NCBI GenBank assembly: GCA_025351325.1 | Contig: JANXWE010000232.1 | Span: 1-36,420 of the forward strand | Reading direction: 5' to 3' | Origin: Fimbriiglobus sp. | GTDB taxonomy: Bacteria > Planctomycetota > Planctomycetia > Gemmatales > Gemmataceae | Length of the DNA stretch: 36,420 nt | Shown here: in pieces, positions 1 to 11,319 of the stretch | How positions within the stretch are numbered: the stretch's first letter is position 1 | Layout: the number at the start of each line of letters is the position of its first letter | Translations under genes and position numbers: made by a program | Notes under the pieces: model-generated | What the model was told of the DNA's origin: nothing | Seen by the model: only the letters and a program-made list of their open reading frames with translations | Databases searched by the model: none

Positions 1-80
1 CGGAATTCGGAATAGAAGAAGCTTCGGTCGTCTCCTTCTCAAACTCCGGACTCCGAACCCCGAATTCCGCACTCCCGACT
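1..80. repeat. Imperfect palindrome with 7-base period, cut by window edge
   Basis: Bases 1-10 (cggaattcgg) are the reverse complement of 59-68 (ccgaattccg), and inner bases (agaag near 16-20, cttct near 35-39) can pair too. The right arm reads as degenerate heptamers: actccgg, actccga, accccga, attccgc, actcccg. The same design with other sequences occurs at 1671-1768, 16293-16406 and 16898-17010. It lies directly before tRNA-Gly and may extend left of the window. Function unknown. Confidence 0.5.
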
Positions 81-152
81 GCGGGAGTAGCTCAACGGTA
101 GAGCACTTGCCTTCCAAGCAAGATGTTGTGGGTTCAAATCCCATCTCCCGCT
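81..152 (+). tRNA. tRNA-Gly (anticodon TCC)
   Basis: A complete 72-base cloverleaf. The acceptor arms are gcgggag (81-87) and ctcccgc (145-151). The D-arm sequence agctcaacggtagagc is present, and the anticodon stem cttgc/gcaag closes the loop cttccaa with anticodon TCC, which reads GGA. The T-arm contains ggttcaaatcc. The terminal CCA is not encoded. It heads the tRNA-tuf block. Confidence 0.96.
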
Positions 153-224
153 CTGGCCATCCGCTCGACTCGGTTGTATCAAGACAGTGGTCTTATGATG
201 GTCGCTAGTGATTCTGACGATTCT

Positions 225-297
225 GCTGCTGTAGCTCAGTTGGTAGAGCACTTCATTGGTAATGAAGAGGTCGTGGGTTCAATTCCCACTAGCAGCT
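225..297 (+). tRNA. tRNA-Thr (anticodon GGT)
   Basis: A complete 73-base cloverleaf. The acceptor arms are gctgctg (225-231) and tagcagc (290-296), with one G-T pair. The D-arm is gctcagttggtagagc, the anticodon stem cttca/tgaag closes loop ttggtaa with anticodon GGT, and the T-loop is ttcaatt. CCA is not encoded. A tRNA-Thr just before tuf is the usual bacterial order (as in the E. coli tufB operon). Confidence 0.96.
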
Positions 298-434
298 CTC
301 CGGAGTGAAGGGTTCTGTAAGTTCAGTCCACAACACTCCACTCCGGCCACGTCGCCGCGCCTCTCTCCAAGTAGGGCGGACGTACGACGTCCGGGCGTAT
401 TCCCTGCAACCTGGAGTTTCCAGCGGAGATTGAG
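298..434 (+). promoter_or_regulatory. tuf leader with short hairpins
   Basis: No gene is seen here. Inverted repeats: ccggagtg (about 299-306) with cactccgg; ggacgt-acg-acgtcc (378-392); ctgga-gtt-tccag (411-423), which ends just before the ribosome binding site ggag (424-427) of tuf. The last hairpin could affect ribosome access or mark the processing end after tRNA-Thr. No convincing promoter was found, so tuf is probably transcribed from upstream of the tRNAs. Confidence 0.35.
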
Positions 435-1667
435 ATGGCGAAGGGCGAATTCAAGCGGACTAAACCACACCTGAACGTCGGCACCATTGGTCACATTGAC
501 CACGGCAAGTCGACCCTCACCGCTGCGCTCGTCGCACGCCAAGGGTTCAAGTTCGGCGGCGAAGTCAAAAGCTACTCAGAAATCACCAAAGGCGGAACGG
601 TTCGCGATGCGAACAAGACCGTTACCATCGCCGTGTCGCACGTCGAATATGAAACGAACGCACGCCATTACGCCCACATCGACTGCCCCGGGCACGCCGA
701 CTTCATCAAGAACATGATCACCGGCGCCGCCCAAATGGACGGGGCGATCTTGGTGGTGGCTGCCAACGACGGCCCGATGCCACAAACTCGCGAACACGTG
801 CTCTTGGCTCGCCAAGTGGGCGTACCAAAGGTCGTGGTGTACATGAACAAGTGCGACACCGTCGACGATCCAGAATTGCTCGAACTCGTGGAACTCGAAA
901 TCCGCGAACTGCTCAACAAGTACGACTTTCCCGGCGACGACACGCCAATCATTCGTGGTCAGTCGAAAGACGCGCTCGAAAACCCGAAGACCGATGGCCC
1001 GGGTTCGAAGTCGATCGACGAACTCGTCGACGCCCTCGACAACTACATCCCGATTCCGGAACGGGCCGAAGACAAGCCGTTCTTGATGTCGATCGAAGAC
1101 GTGTTCAGTATCAAAGGTCGGGGTACTGTCGCCACGGGTCGCGTGGAGCGCGGTACGGCCAAAGTCGGTGACGAAGTGGAAATCATCGGTCTCCGCAAGG
1201 ACGTCGTGAAGACGATCCTCACGGGGATCGAAATGTTCCAAAAGACCCTCGACAAAGCCATTGCCGGCGACAACGTCGGAGCACTGCTCCGGGGTATCGA
1301 CCGCGACGGCATCGAACGTGGGCAAGTGCTCGCCAAGCCGGGCAGCATCAAGCCGCGGTCGAAGTTCGAAGCCAACATCTACGTGCTCAGCAAAGACGAA
1401 GGTGGTCGCCACACCCCGTTCTTCAGCGGGTACCAGCCGCAGTTCTACTTCCGCACCACCGACGTGACCGGTAAGATCACGTTGCCAGAAGGCGTGGAAA
1501 TGTGCATGCCTGGCGACAACGTCAAAGTCGTCGTGACCTTGATGGACGGTATGCCCGTCGCGATGGACGAAGGTCTCCGCTTCGCGATCCGCGAAGGCGG
1601 CCGGACGGTCGGCTCGGGCGTGGTGACGAAGATCCTCGAAGACGATCCGGCTCCAGCCAAGAAGTAA
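435..1667 (+). CDS. tuf: Elongation factor Tu
   Basis: Encodes EF-Tu (410 aa), the GTPase that delivers aminoacyl-tRNA to the ribosomal A site. Visible motifs: P-loop GHIDHGKST (residues 19-27), DCPGH (83-87), NKCD (138-141), then beta-barrel domains 2 and 3 ([25 protein letters not shown] near the end). The switch I element that is RGITIN in most bacteria reads KTVTIA (61-66): the threonine that senses the GTP gamma-phosphate is kept, while Arg-Gly is replaced by Lys-Thr. From memory this form is usual in planctomycetes. Start ATG follows ggag at 424-427. It is flanked by tRNA-Thr upstream and tRNA-Trp downstream. Confidence 0.98.
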   Translation: MAKGEFKRTKPHLNVGTIGHIDHGKSTLTAALVARQGFKFGGEVKSYSEITKGGTVRDANKTVTIAVSHVEYETNARHYAHIDCPGHADFIKNMITGAAQMDGAILVVAANDGPMPQTREHVLLARQVGVPKVVVYMNKCDTVDDPELLELVELEIRELLNKYDFPGDDTPIIRGQSKDALENPKTDGPGSKSIDELVDALDNYIPIPERAEDKPFLMSIEDVFSIKGRGTVATGRVERGTAKVGDEVEIIGLRKDVVKTILTGIEMFQKTLDKAIAGDNVGALLRGIDRDGIERGQVLAKPGSIKPRSKFEANIYVLSKDEGGRHTPFFSGYQPQFYFRTTDVTGKITLPEGVEMCMPGDNVKVVVTLMDGMPVAMDEGLRFAIREGGRTVGSGVVTKILEDDPAPAKK

Positions 1668-1670
1668 GTT

Positions 1671-1768
1671 CGATTGCGGATTTGGGATTTCGGATTTTAG
1701 GAAATGGCGAGGAATACTGAATTCCCCGTCCCATTTTCTTGTAATTCGAAATCCCAAATCCGCAATCC
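1671..1768. repeat. Long palindrome with 7-base-period arms (tuf / tRNA-Trp)
   Basis: Bases 1672-1692 are a perfect 21-base inverted repeat of 1747-1767. Inside, ggaat (1711-1715) can pair with attcc and aaatgg (1703-1708) with ccattt, so the whole 98 bases can fold into one long imperfect hairpin. The arms read as heptamers: cgattgc, ggatttg, ggatttc, ggatttt on the left and gaaatcc, caaatcc, gcaatcc on the right. No T-run follows, so it is not a normal terminator. It begins 3 bases after the tuf stop codon. Confidence 0.75.
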
Positions 1769-1778
1769 GAAGTTCAAT

Positions 1779-1851
1779 AGGTGCGTAGCTCAACTGGTAG
1801 AGCAGCGGTCTCCAAAACCGCAGGTTTCAGGTTCGATTCCTGACGCACCTG
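1779..1851 (+). tRNA. tRNA-Trp (anticodon CCA)
   Basis: A complete 73-base cloverleaf. The acceptor arms are aggtgcg (1779-1785) and cgcacct (1844-1850), with discriminator G. The anticodon stem gcggt/accgc closes loop ctccaaa with anticodon CCA. The T-arm contains ggttcgattcc. CCA is not encoded. tRNA-Trp just before secE is a widespread bacterial arrangement, although the usual rpmG between tuf and this tRNA is missing here. Confidence 0.97.
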
Positions 1852-1922
1852 CTCGATCTTGGTACTTAACTTTTCGTCGTTTGGATGCGTCCCGCATTCG
1901 TGCGGGTCCGAAAGGGCCGGGT

Positions 1923-2900
1923 ATGTCGACTGCGGTTCAACCCACTACCACTCCCCCGGTTCGAGTCAACTCGTCACACACGAGTTTGGTGATCGCCAGC
2001 GTCTACGGAGCACTCGTCGTTCTCGGCGGGTTGGTGATTGCCGGATACGTCGTTCCGCTACTCTGGCAACAATACGCCGCACCAGCCACTAGTCAGCTTC
2101 CGGGCTTCTTGAGTTTGTCGCTGCGACTGATTGTTCAGCTCGTTGCGGCAGGCGTCGTGATCTACGCAGGCACACGATTGGCCGGGAACAACCCACCCCG
2201 TGGGATTCGCGGCGGGATTTTCCTGGTCATCTCCATGATCATCGGGATCTTCTTCATCGTCCGGGCTTTCAATTTCCAACTGGCCGACTTGGCTTACGGA
2301 ACACCCGTTTCGCTAGTGGTGTTGGGAGTGTTGGCATTTGGTGCATTCCGGGTGCTGATGTCACCATGGGCCGAAGCGAAGATGCACGCGATCGAGGAGC
2401 AGGGCTGGTTTCACACGAATAGTTTCAAAGCCACCCAAGGATTGAAAGTCCGCCGGTACACACTGGTCGGCGTCCTGATCGTCGGTTTGACAGGCGCTTT
2501 GAGTCTGTACCACCACATGGCTCTCGGCACCGGCGACTTGATGCTCACCATGCCGTTTTACGACAGGGCCATCGCGGTGCTCTCCTCGAAAGAAGTGACG
2601 GTTCCACTGGTGATCGCGCTGCTCACGGGGTGGTTCGCTTGGCGTCTCGTGAACGTCCCGACGTTCGCCGACTTTTTGATCGCGACCGAAGCCGAAATGA
2701 ACAAAGTGTCGTGGTCGACCCGTAAGCGGTTGTTCCAAGACACAGTTGTGGTGCTGGTGACCGTCGTGATTCTCACCTCGTTCTTGTTGATTGTCGATCT
2801 CTTCTGGGGCTGGCTGTTGAGTCAGCCGTTCATCGGCGTGTTACCGGCCAAAGCAGCCGAAGTTCAGAAACAAGGCCCCGGCGAATCGCTGAATTGGTAA
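1923..2900 (+). CDS. secE: Preprotein translocase subunit SecE, extended form
   Basis: SecE is the small clamp subunit of the SecYEG protein channel. The canonical part is at the C-terminus: amphipathic FLIATEAEMNKVSWSTRKR, then the membrane span VVVLVTVVILTSFLLIVDLF. The protein has 325 aa against roughly 60-130 aa in most bacteria; the extra N-terminal 240 residues hold about six more hydrophobic spans (near residues 22-47, 60-85, 95-115, 125-142, 175-195, 225-245). Start ATG 1923 was chosen because the longer in-frame reading runs through tRNA-Trp. It is followed 45 bases later by nusG, the normal partner. Long SecE proteins are, to my knowledge, a planctomycete trait; what the extra spans do is unknown. 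Confidence 0.92.
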   Translation: MSTAVQPTTTPPVRVNSSHTSLVIASVYGALVVLGGLVIAGYVVPLLWQQYAAPATSQLPGFLSLSLRLIVQLVAAGVVIYAGTRLAGNNPPRGIRGGIFLVISMIIGIFFIVRAFNFQLADLAYGTPVSLVVLGVLAFGAFRVLMSPWAEAKMHAIEEQGWFHTNSFKATQGLKVRRYTLVGVLIVGLTGALSLYHHMALGTGDLMLTMPFYDRAIAVLSSKEVTVPLVIALLTGWFAWRLVNVPTFADFLIATEAEMNKVSWSTRKRLFQDTVVVLVTVVILTSFLLIVDLFWGWLLSQPFIGVLPAKAAEVQKQGPGESLNW

Positions 2901-2945
2901 CCGCCCCGTTCCGAGATTAGACCGTTCCTCGAATTGCAGATCACC

Positions 2946-3647
2946 ATGCCAGCCATTGAAACCGCCGAAATCGAAATACCGATCCATGAGATCGCAACCG
3001 ACGAGGTCGAAGAAACCCCCGCGGCACCCGTCGAAGTGAATCTCAAACGCTGGTACGTGGTCAAGGTGGCCAGTGGACGCGAAGAGTCGATCAAAGCCGC
3101 CATCGAGCGCAAGGTGAAGATCGAAGCGATGGAACCGTTCTTCGGTCAGATCGTCATCCCCGTCGAAAAAGTGCGGATGATCAAGAAGGTCAAAGAGACG
3201 AAGAACGGCGAGAAGATCACCAAAGAAAAGCCCTACATCAAAGAGACGAAGAAGTTCCCCGGCTACCTCATGGCCGAGGTCGAATTCAACGCCGAGATTT
3301 TGACGCTCTTCCGCGATGTCAACGGCGTGGGTGACTTCGTTGGAGCGACCGGGCCGGGCAAGCCACCACCACCGATGAGCGAACTCGACGTCCAGCGGAT
3401 GCTCTTCGGGATGCTGCCCGGCGATGACAAAAACGCCGCGATCAAATCGACGGTGGTCAAACTCGATTTCGAGAAGGGCGACAAGGTTCGCATCCGCGAC
3501 GGGGCCTTTGCCAACTACGAAGGCGAAGTGAAATCGATCAGCGACCCGAAGGACAGCGGCGAGGCTCCGAAAGTCACCGTCGAAGTGCAAGTGCTCGGTC
3601 GTCCAGTGCCCATCGAGATGGAATATTTCCAAGTCGACAAGATTTAG
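2946..3647 (+). CDS. nusG: Transcription termination/antitermination factor NusG
   Basis: NusG (233 aa) binds the RNA polymerase clamp and couples transcription to Rho or the ribosome. It shows a 30-residue acidic lead, the NGN domain (from LKRWYVVKVASGREESIKAA; FPGYLMAEVEFN; GVGDFVGATGPGKPPPPM) and a C-terminal KOW domain (FEKGDKVRIRDGAFANYEGEV). The NGN domain has a lysine-rich insertion (KKVKETKNGEKITKEK), so the protein is longer than the 181 aa of E. coli NusG. ATG 2946 was chosen; an in-frame TTG at 2934 would add four residues. It is downstream of secE as in most bacteria, with a terminator-like hairpin after it. Confidence 0.97.
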   Translation: MPAIETAEIEIPIHEIATDEVEETPAAPVEVNLKRWYVVKVASGREESIKAAIERKVKIEAMEPFFGQIVIPVEKVRMIKKVKETKNGEKITKEKPYIKETKKFPGYLMAEVEFNAEILTLFRDVNGVGDFVGATGPGKPPPPMSELDVQRMLFGMLPGDDKNAAIKSTVVKLDFEKGDKVRIRDGAFANYEGEVKSISDPKDSGEAPKVTVEVQVLGRPVPIEMEYFQVDKI

Positions 3648-3710
3648 CGTGTATTCTTGCGGAGCGCCCTATGCGTTCGGCAACCGAAGCCTATATTCTA
3701 AGATTCAATG

Positions 3711-3744
3711 ATTCTCTCCGGCTGTCCGGAGAGAATTCGTTTTG
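3711..3744 (+). terminator. Terminator-like hairpin between nusG and rplK
   Basis: A perfect 11-base-pair stem: attctctccgg (3711-3721), loop ctgt, ccggagagaat (3726-3736), followed by tcgtttt. This fits an intrinsic terminator or attenuator separating the secE-nusG unit from rplK-rplA. The 60 bases from here to rplK would then hold the r-protein leader. Confidence 0.7.
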
Positions 3745-3805
3745 AAGTCCTACCCAGCGCAACGCCTGGCAAGTTCCACTTGCGTTTGATCGACAAGGTG
3801 TAGTT

Positions 3806-4270
3806 ATGGCCAAACAAGTAACCGCGTTCGTCAAGCTGCAGTGCCCAGGTGGTACGGCGACACCTGCCCCACCCGTCGGGCCAGCGTTGGGCCAGCACGG
3901 CGTGAACATCGGCATGTTCGTGAAGCAATTCAACGACCGCACGAACGCACCAGAAACCAAAGGTTTGATGCTGCCGGTGATCATCACCGTGTACAGCGAT
4001 CGCAGCTTCGAGTTCAAAATCAAATCGCCACCTGCAGCGATTTTGCTGAAGCTCGCTGCGAAGATCCCACCAGAAAAGAAAAAGGGTGGCGACGTCATTC
4101 CCGCGGAAGCCAAGAAGACCGGAAAGTACAAAGGCTTCACGGTGACCAAGAAGCAACTGCACGACATCGCTGCCAAGAAGATCAACGACTTGAACGCCCG
4201 CGATGTCGACCACGCGGCCAAAATTATCGCCGGTACGGCCCGCAGCATGGGTTTGACCATCGTCGACTGA
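3806..4270 (+). CDS. rplK: 50S ribosomal protein L11
   Basis: L11 (154 aa) forms the stalk base and GTPase-associated centre with 23S rRNA. The sequence is colinear with the family: N-terminal [36 protein letters not shown], which includes the proline-rich hinge and the methylation region, then the C-terminal rRNA-binding domain ending in [10 protein letters not shown]. An insertion [25 protein letters not shown] makes it slightly longer than the usual 142 aa. Start ATG 3806. Downstream is rplA, 113 bases away. Confidence 0.98.
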   Translation: MAKQVTAFVKLQCPGGTATPAPPVGPALGQHGVNIGMFVKQFNDRTNAPETKGLMLPVIITVYSDRSFEFKIKSPPAAILLKLAAKIPPEKKKGGDVIPAEAKKTGKYKGFTVTKKQLHDIAAKKINDLNARDVDHAAKIIAGTARSMGLTIVD

Positions 4271-4383
4271 GCTTCGTTTTCCCCTGACGATCGTTTCGAT
4301 TGTCTCCCGCACCACCCGCCTTTGTGCGAGTGGGAGGGCTGGCACCACTTAAGGTGGAATGCCGCCCGCCAACAGGAGTGAGT

Positions 4384-5214
4384 ATGGCAGACGAGAAAGA
4401 GACCGCAGGCGCGGCGGCAGAAGCACCGAAAACCGAGGCCATTAAGCCGGCGGCCGGTGCAAAGTCGGAGCTGGCCGAAGCTCCGAAAAAGAAGAAGAAA
4501 CCGGGCGTGGCACCACGTCGTGGCAAGAAGCTTCGCAATATGCTTCGCAACGTCGAAAAGAAGGTCGCGGACGCTGGCACATTGCCCGTCAAGCAGGCCG
4601 TCGCGTTGCTCAAGCAACTCAAGCGAGCCAAGTTCGACGAGACGGTTGAAATCCACATCAACCTCGGTATCGATCCAACCCAGTCTGACCAAACGGTTCG
4701 TGGAACGGTGGCCCTCCCTCACGGGATCGGCAAAGCCGTTCGCGTGGCGGTCTTCTGCCAAGGTGACAACGTCGCCAAGGCGAAAGCGGCCGGGGCCGAT
4801 TTCGCGGGCGGTTCTGATCTCGTCGAAAAAGTCCAGAAGGAAAACTTCCTCGACTTCGATGTGGCCATTTGTACCCAAGACATGATGCCGCAAGTGTCCC
4901 GCCTCGGGAAAGTGCTCGGGCCACGCGGCCTGATGCCCACCCCGAAAGCAGGCACTGTGGTGACGATGACCGGTGACCTCGCCGGCGTGGTGCGCGAATT
5001 CAAAGCGGGTAAGGTGGAATACCGTTCGGACAAGACCGGCCAAATCCACGCGGGTGTCGGCAAGATGTCGTTCGACGAAACCAAACTCGTCGAGAACGTC
5101 TTCGCGTTCGTCGAAGCGGTGCGTGGGGCCAAGCCCTCCGGTGTCAAAGGCAACTACATCAACGGCTTGGTTCTGTCGGCGACGATGTCGCCCGGCCTCC
5201 CGATCATCGCGTAA
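4384..5214 (+). CDS. rplA: 50S ribosomal protein L1, extended N-terminus
   Basis: L1 (276 aa) forms the mobile L1 stalk and in many bacteria represses its own operon by binding the mRNA leader. The L1 core begins near residue 46 ([16 protein letters not shown]) and includes [35 protein letters not shown] and [18 protein letters not shown]. An extra N-terminal tail of about 45 residues is Ala/Glu-rich and ends in a KKKKK patch; it is probably disordered and RNA-binding. ATG 4384 was chosen because aggag lies at 4374-4378; an in-frame TTG at 4300 lacks such support. Confidence 0.96.
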   Translation: MADEKETAGAAAEAPKTEAIKPAAGAKSELAEAPKKKKKPGVAPRRGKKLRNMLRNVEKKVADAGTLPVKQAVALLKQLKRAKFDETVEIHINLGIDPTQSDQTVRGTVALPHGIGKAVRVAVFCQGDNVAKAKAAGADFAGGSDLVEKVQKENFLDFDVAICTQDMMPQVSRLGKVLGPRGLMPTPKAGTVVTMTGDLAGVVREFKAGKVEYRSDKTGQIHAGVGKMSFDETKLVENVFAFVEAVRGAKPSGVKGNYINGLVLSATMSPGLPIIA

Positions 5215-5236
5215 TTCCACCTTCCATCGTACATCT

Positions 5237-5256
5237 CCGCCCGGTCGACCGGGCGG
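5237..5256 (+). promoter_or_regulatory. Perfect 20-base palindrome before rplJ
   Basis: ccgcccggtcgaccgggcgg is a perfect GC-rich palindrome that ends 20 bases before the rplJ start. In RNA it makes a very stable hairpin; in DNA it could be a protein site. L10 leaders commonly carry an L10-L12 binding or processing structure, so an autoregulatory role is plausible but unproven. No T-run follows, so it is not a standard terminator. Confidence 0.6.
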
Positions 5257-5276
5257 TTCAGCCGGGGTTCATTCTC

Positions 5277-5846
5277 ATGAGTAAGGCAGTCAAGCAACTG
5301 GAGCTGGACGACCTGCGAGCCACCTTCAAGGACGTGAAGGATTACGTGCTGCTGGAGCCGGTCAAAGTCGATTCCGCCACGGAATACGAGTTCCGCAAGA
5401 AGCTCCGCGGCAACAAGATCCGCGTGAAGCTCGTCAAAAACAGCTACGCCCGCAAGATCTTCACCGAACTGGGACTCAACCTCCAAGACACGTGCTGGAC
5501 AGGGCCAACCATGCTCTGTTGGGGTGCGGATAGCGTGAAGTCGCTGGCGAACAGCGTCGACACCGCCGTGAAAGAGTCTCGGAAAGATCCGAAAGCTCCA
5601 GACAAGTACAAAGTCAAAGCCGCGATCGCCGACGGTCATGCCACCACACTCGATATCGCTAAGACGATGCCGACCAGATTGGAAGCGATTGCCGATGTGC
5701 TGGGTGCGATCCTCGGGCCAGGGGCGACGCTCGCCGCAGCGATCACTGGGCCGGGTGCGACCGTGGTCAACTTGATCACCGCCATCGAAGAGAAAGCCAA
5801 AGAAGGGGCCGCGCCCGCCGAAACTGAACCGGCACCTGCCGCTTAA
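5277..5846 (+). CDS. rplJ: 50S ribosomal protein L10
   Basis: L10 (189 aa) anchors L7/L12 dimers to the ribosome next to L11. The N-terminal globular domain is recognisable (KAVKQLELDDLRATFKDVKDYVLLEP, KLRGNKIRVKLVKNSYARKIF, equivalent to the usual VVKNTLAR segment). The C-terminal helix that carries L7/L12 follows (VLGAILGPGATLAAAITGPGATVVNLITAIEEKAKE), ending in an Ala/Glu/Pro tail. Conservation is lower than for other r-proteins but position and architecture are decisive. Start ATG 5277, 62 bases after rplA. Confidence 0.95.
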   Translation: MSKAVKQLELDDLRATFKDVKDYVLLEPVKVDSATEYEFRKKLRGNKIRVKLVKNSYARKIFTELGLNLQDTCWTGPTMLCWGADSVKSLANSVDTAVKESRKDPKAPDKYKVKAAIADGHATTLDIAKTMPTRLEAIADVLGAILGPGATLAAAITGPGATVVNLITAIEEKAKEGAAPAETEPAPAA

Positions 5847-5863
5847 TGATCCGAACTGAACGG

Positions 5864-5935
5864 CCATTCGGGTCTGGTTCCCGAATGGTAATCTTCCCAC
5901 AGCTATTACGCTACCGCCGGCCCGCTTCAGCCGGC
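5864..5935 (+). promoter_or_regulatory. Two hairpins between rplJ and rplL
   Basis: First hairpin: ccattcggg (5864-5872), 7-base loop, cccgaatgg (5880-5888), a perfect 9-pair stem followed by taatctt. Second hairpin: gccggc (5916-5921), 8-base loop, gccggc (5930-5935), 23 bases before the rplL ATG. Because L7/L12 is needed in several copies per ribosome, such structures may set relative yield through partial termination, processing or mRNA protection. That role is inference. Confidence 0.55.
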
Positions 5936-5958
5936 ACTAACTTTTGAAAGGTTTTTCC

Positions 5959-6345
5959 ATGGCTTCCGTTGCAGAATTGGCCGAATCCCTCGTCAAGTTG
6001 ACCCTCCTCGAGGCAGTCGAACTCAAGAATCTCCTCAAAGAAAAAGGCATCGAGCCAGCCGCTGGCGGCGGTGGCATGATGATGGCAGCTGGCCCAGCGG
6101 CTCCAGCTGCGAAAGTCGAAGAGCCTACGGAATTCAACGTCATCCTCGACAGCTTTGATCCAGCTAAGAAGATCAACGTCATCAAGGTTGTCCGCGAATT
6201 GACCGGTCAGGGCTTGGCCGAAGCCAAGGCGACGGTCGAAGGTGCCCCGAAGACGATCAAGGAAAATGCCGACAAGAAGACAGCCGACGATGTCAAGAAG
6301 AAACTGGACGAAGCGGGCGGCAAAGCCAGCATCAAACCGGTTTAA
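5959..6345 (+). CDS. rplL: 50S ribosomal protein L7/L12
   Basis: L7/L12 (128 aa) is the multicopy stalk protein that recruits and stimulates translational GTPases. It has the N-terminal dimerisation helices (VAELAESLVKLTLLEAVELKNLLKEK), an Ala/Gly/Met hinge (GGGGMMMAAGPAAPAAK), and the C-terminal domain (FNVILDSFDPAKKINVIKVVRELTGQGLAEAKATVE). Length is usual for the family. ATG 5959 was chosen over an upstream TTG (5944), since gaaagg (5946-5951) is placed as its ribosome binding site. A strong terminator follows. Confidence 0.98.
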   Translation: MASVAELAESLVKLTLLEAVELKNLLKEKGIEPAAGGGGMMMAAGPAAPAAKVEEPTEFNVILDSFDPAKKINVIKVVRELTGQGLAEAKATVEGAPKTIKENADKKTADDVKKKLDEAGGKASIKPV

Positions 6346-6370
6346 TTGGCGAATTGCAAAAATAACTCGA

Positions 6371-6410
6371 AAAACCCGGGGTCAACCTATTGACCTCGGG
6401 TTTTCTTTTG
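6371..6410 (+). terminator. Intrinsic terminator after rplL
   Basis: A 15-base stem with one G-T wobble (6371-6385 with 6390-6404), loop ccta, then a T-rich tail (ttttcttttg). It lies 25 bases after the rplL stop and separates the rplKAJL unit from rpoB. Confidence 0.88.
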
Positions 6411-6786
6411 TTATTTTTATAGATGGTGCACAGTTAATGGATTCTTGCGGTTGACAATGTGCGGTAATCGTGCTTGCGAGTACCACTTTGCCTCCGAAAC
6501 GCTACGCTGTGGTGACAATGCGCGCTGTCCATTCGTTTGGGTTCGCAGTTTTGAAATTGTCTTGTTTTCGAGCTGGGCTGTCCCGGCATTATTTTGTGCG
6601 CCTGTATCGAACGCAGCTCGTGGGGGGTGACCCGGTTGGGTACAACCCGATGACTGCCATACCTGCTCCGCTATCCACCCACAATCAATAACGAACCGCG
6701 TCTTCCTTCGCAAGCCCCGTTGCCACGAAATTGCAACGTGAGGGTTTTGTGAAGTGTCGCCATCGTTTTTGGGAAGGATCGACACT
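6411..6786 (+). promoter_or_regulatory. rplL-rpoB intergenic region (rpoB leader)
   Basis: About 375 bases without a convincing gene. The strong terminator just upstream implies that rpoB needs its own promoter here. ttgaca at 6451-6456 is a perfect -35 hexamer, but no good -10 lies 16-18 bases downstream; ttgttt (6562) with cattat (6587) is an alternative with a long spacer. The short ORFs in this stretch have no ribosome binding site or family resemblance. A separate rpoB-PP2C-rpoC unit is the simplest reading. Confidence 0.35.
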
Positions 6787-10533
<3,747 letters not shown>

Positions 10534-10550
10534 AACCTGCTCCTTTCTTT

Positions 10551-10607
10551 ACCCCGAAGGGGTTACAGATATTAGCCCAGGGTCGCCGCTTCGGCGTACC
10601 CTGGGTT
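10551..10607 (+). promoter_or_regulatory. Double hairpin between rpoB and the PP2C gene
   Basis: A short hairpin accccgaaggggt (10551-10563) is followed by a long one: agcccagggt (10574-10583) pairs with accctgggtt (10598-10607) and inner cgccg (10584-10588) pairs with cggcg (10592-10596). There is no T-run afterwards (caatgatgaaaaaa follows), so full termination is unlikely. A partial stop, RNase processing point or regulatory fold before the inserted gene is possible. Confidence 0.55.
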
Positions 10608-10659
10608 CAATGATGAAAAAATGTTATGCGCCGACGGTTCCTAACAGGAGGTACTCGGC

Positions 10660-11319
10660 ATGGTCAGCGCCCTGACATTCACTGAGGTCGGGGGGCACCG
10701 ACAAAACGAAGATGCTGCGATCGTTCAGCAGCATCCAGCAGATCCGACCGTGTGGATTTGCGCGGTCGCCGATGGACAAGGAGGACAAGCGGGTGGTGGC
10801 CCTGCAGCCCGACTCGCTTGCAAGGCAACGATAGATGCAGCGGCAAAATGCGACCCACCGAATTTGCTGAATCCGGCGGTGTGGTCGAGCATTCTCAGAA
10901 CGGCGGATGAAGCCGTTCGACTCGACGCAGAGGCTGGATACACGACGTTGATCGGCCTGTGCGTGAATGCGGATCGAATCGTCGGAGCTTCGAGTGGCGA
11001 TAGTGCGGCACTCCTAGTGAATGCGGAAGAGGAAACCAAGCTGACTTTCAGCCAGCACAAGAATCCTCCCATCGGCTCGGGTGGGGCATTCGCGGTTCCG
11101 TTCATGAAACGCGTTCGGACGCCTTGGCAACTGCTCGTGATGACCGACGGGGTGTGGAAATACGCCGGATGGGGAAAGATCACTGAGACAGCCCTGCGTG
11201 AACGGGGGTCGTCCCTGATCGAGGAATTGCAGAAGGCCGCCCGGCTGCCCGGAAGCGGAGAATTCCAAGACGATTTTTCGATTGTTCTGTTGGCGGATGA
11301 AGGCGACGCGATTGGTTGA
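10660..11319 (+). CDS. PP2C-type protein phosphatase between rpoB and rpoC
   Basis: A 219-aa metal-dependent Ser/Thr phosphatase domain of the PP2C family, cytoplasmic (no signal or membrane span). The metal-site acidic residues are all visible: GHRQNEDAAI (Asp18), AVADGQGG (Asp38-Gly39), SSGDSAALL (Asp114), LLVMTDGVWKY (Asp163), EFQDDFSIVLL (Asp204/205). It is therefore likely active, and close to a minimal domain in length. Start ATG 10660 has a perfect aggagg at 10646-10651. It sits between rpoB (126 bases before) and rpoC (42 bases after), all on one strand, so it is probably co-transcribed with RNA polymerase genes. Its substrate is unknown; planctomycetes have many Ser/Thr kinases. Confidence 0.9.
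   Translation: MVSALTFTEVGGHRQNEDAAIVQQHPADPTVWICAVADGQGGQAGGGPAARLACKATIDAAAKCDPPNLLNPAVWSSILRTADEAVRLDAEAGYTTLIGLCVNADRIVGASSGDSAALLVNAEEETKLTFSQHKNPPIGSGGAFAVPFMKRVRTPWQLLVMTDGVWKYAGWGKITETALRERGSSLIEELQKAARLPGSGEFQDDFSIVLLADEGDAIG

Noticed and set aside
1704-1922. A longer start for SecE
   Set aside because: The extra part translates straight through tRNA-Trp (1779-1851), and the family core is unaffected.
6451-6479. ttgaca as a promoter for rpoB
   Set aside because: The -35 is perfect but no acceptable -10 lies at 16-18 bases, so it is kept only as a note in the intergenic entry.
6445-6691. Two short plus-strand ORFs between rplL and rpoB
   Set aside because: No ribosome binding site, no recognisable motif, unusual residue mix; they overlap each other in different frames.
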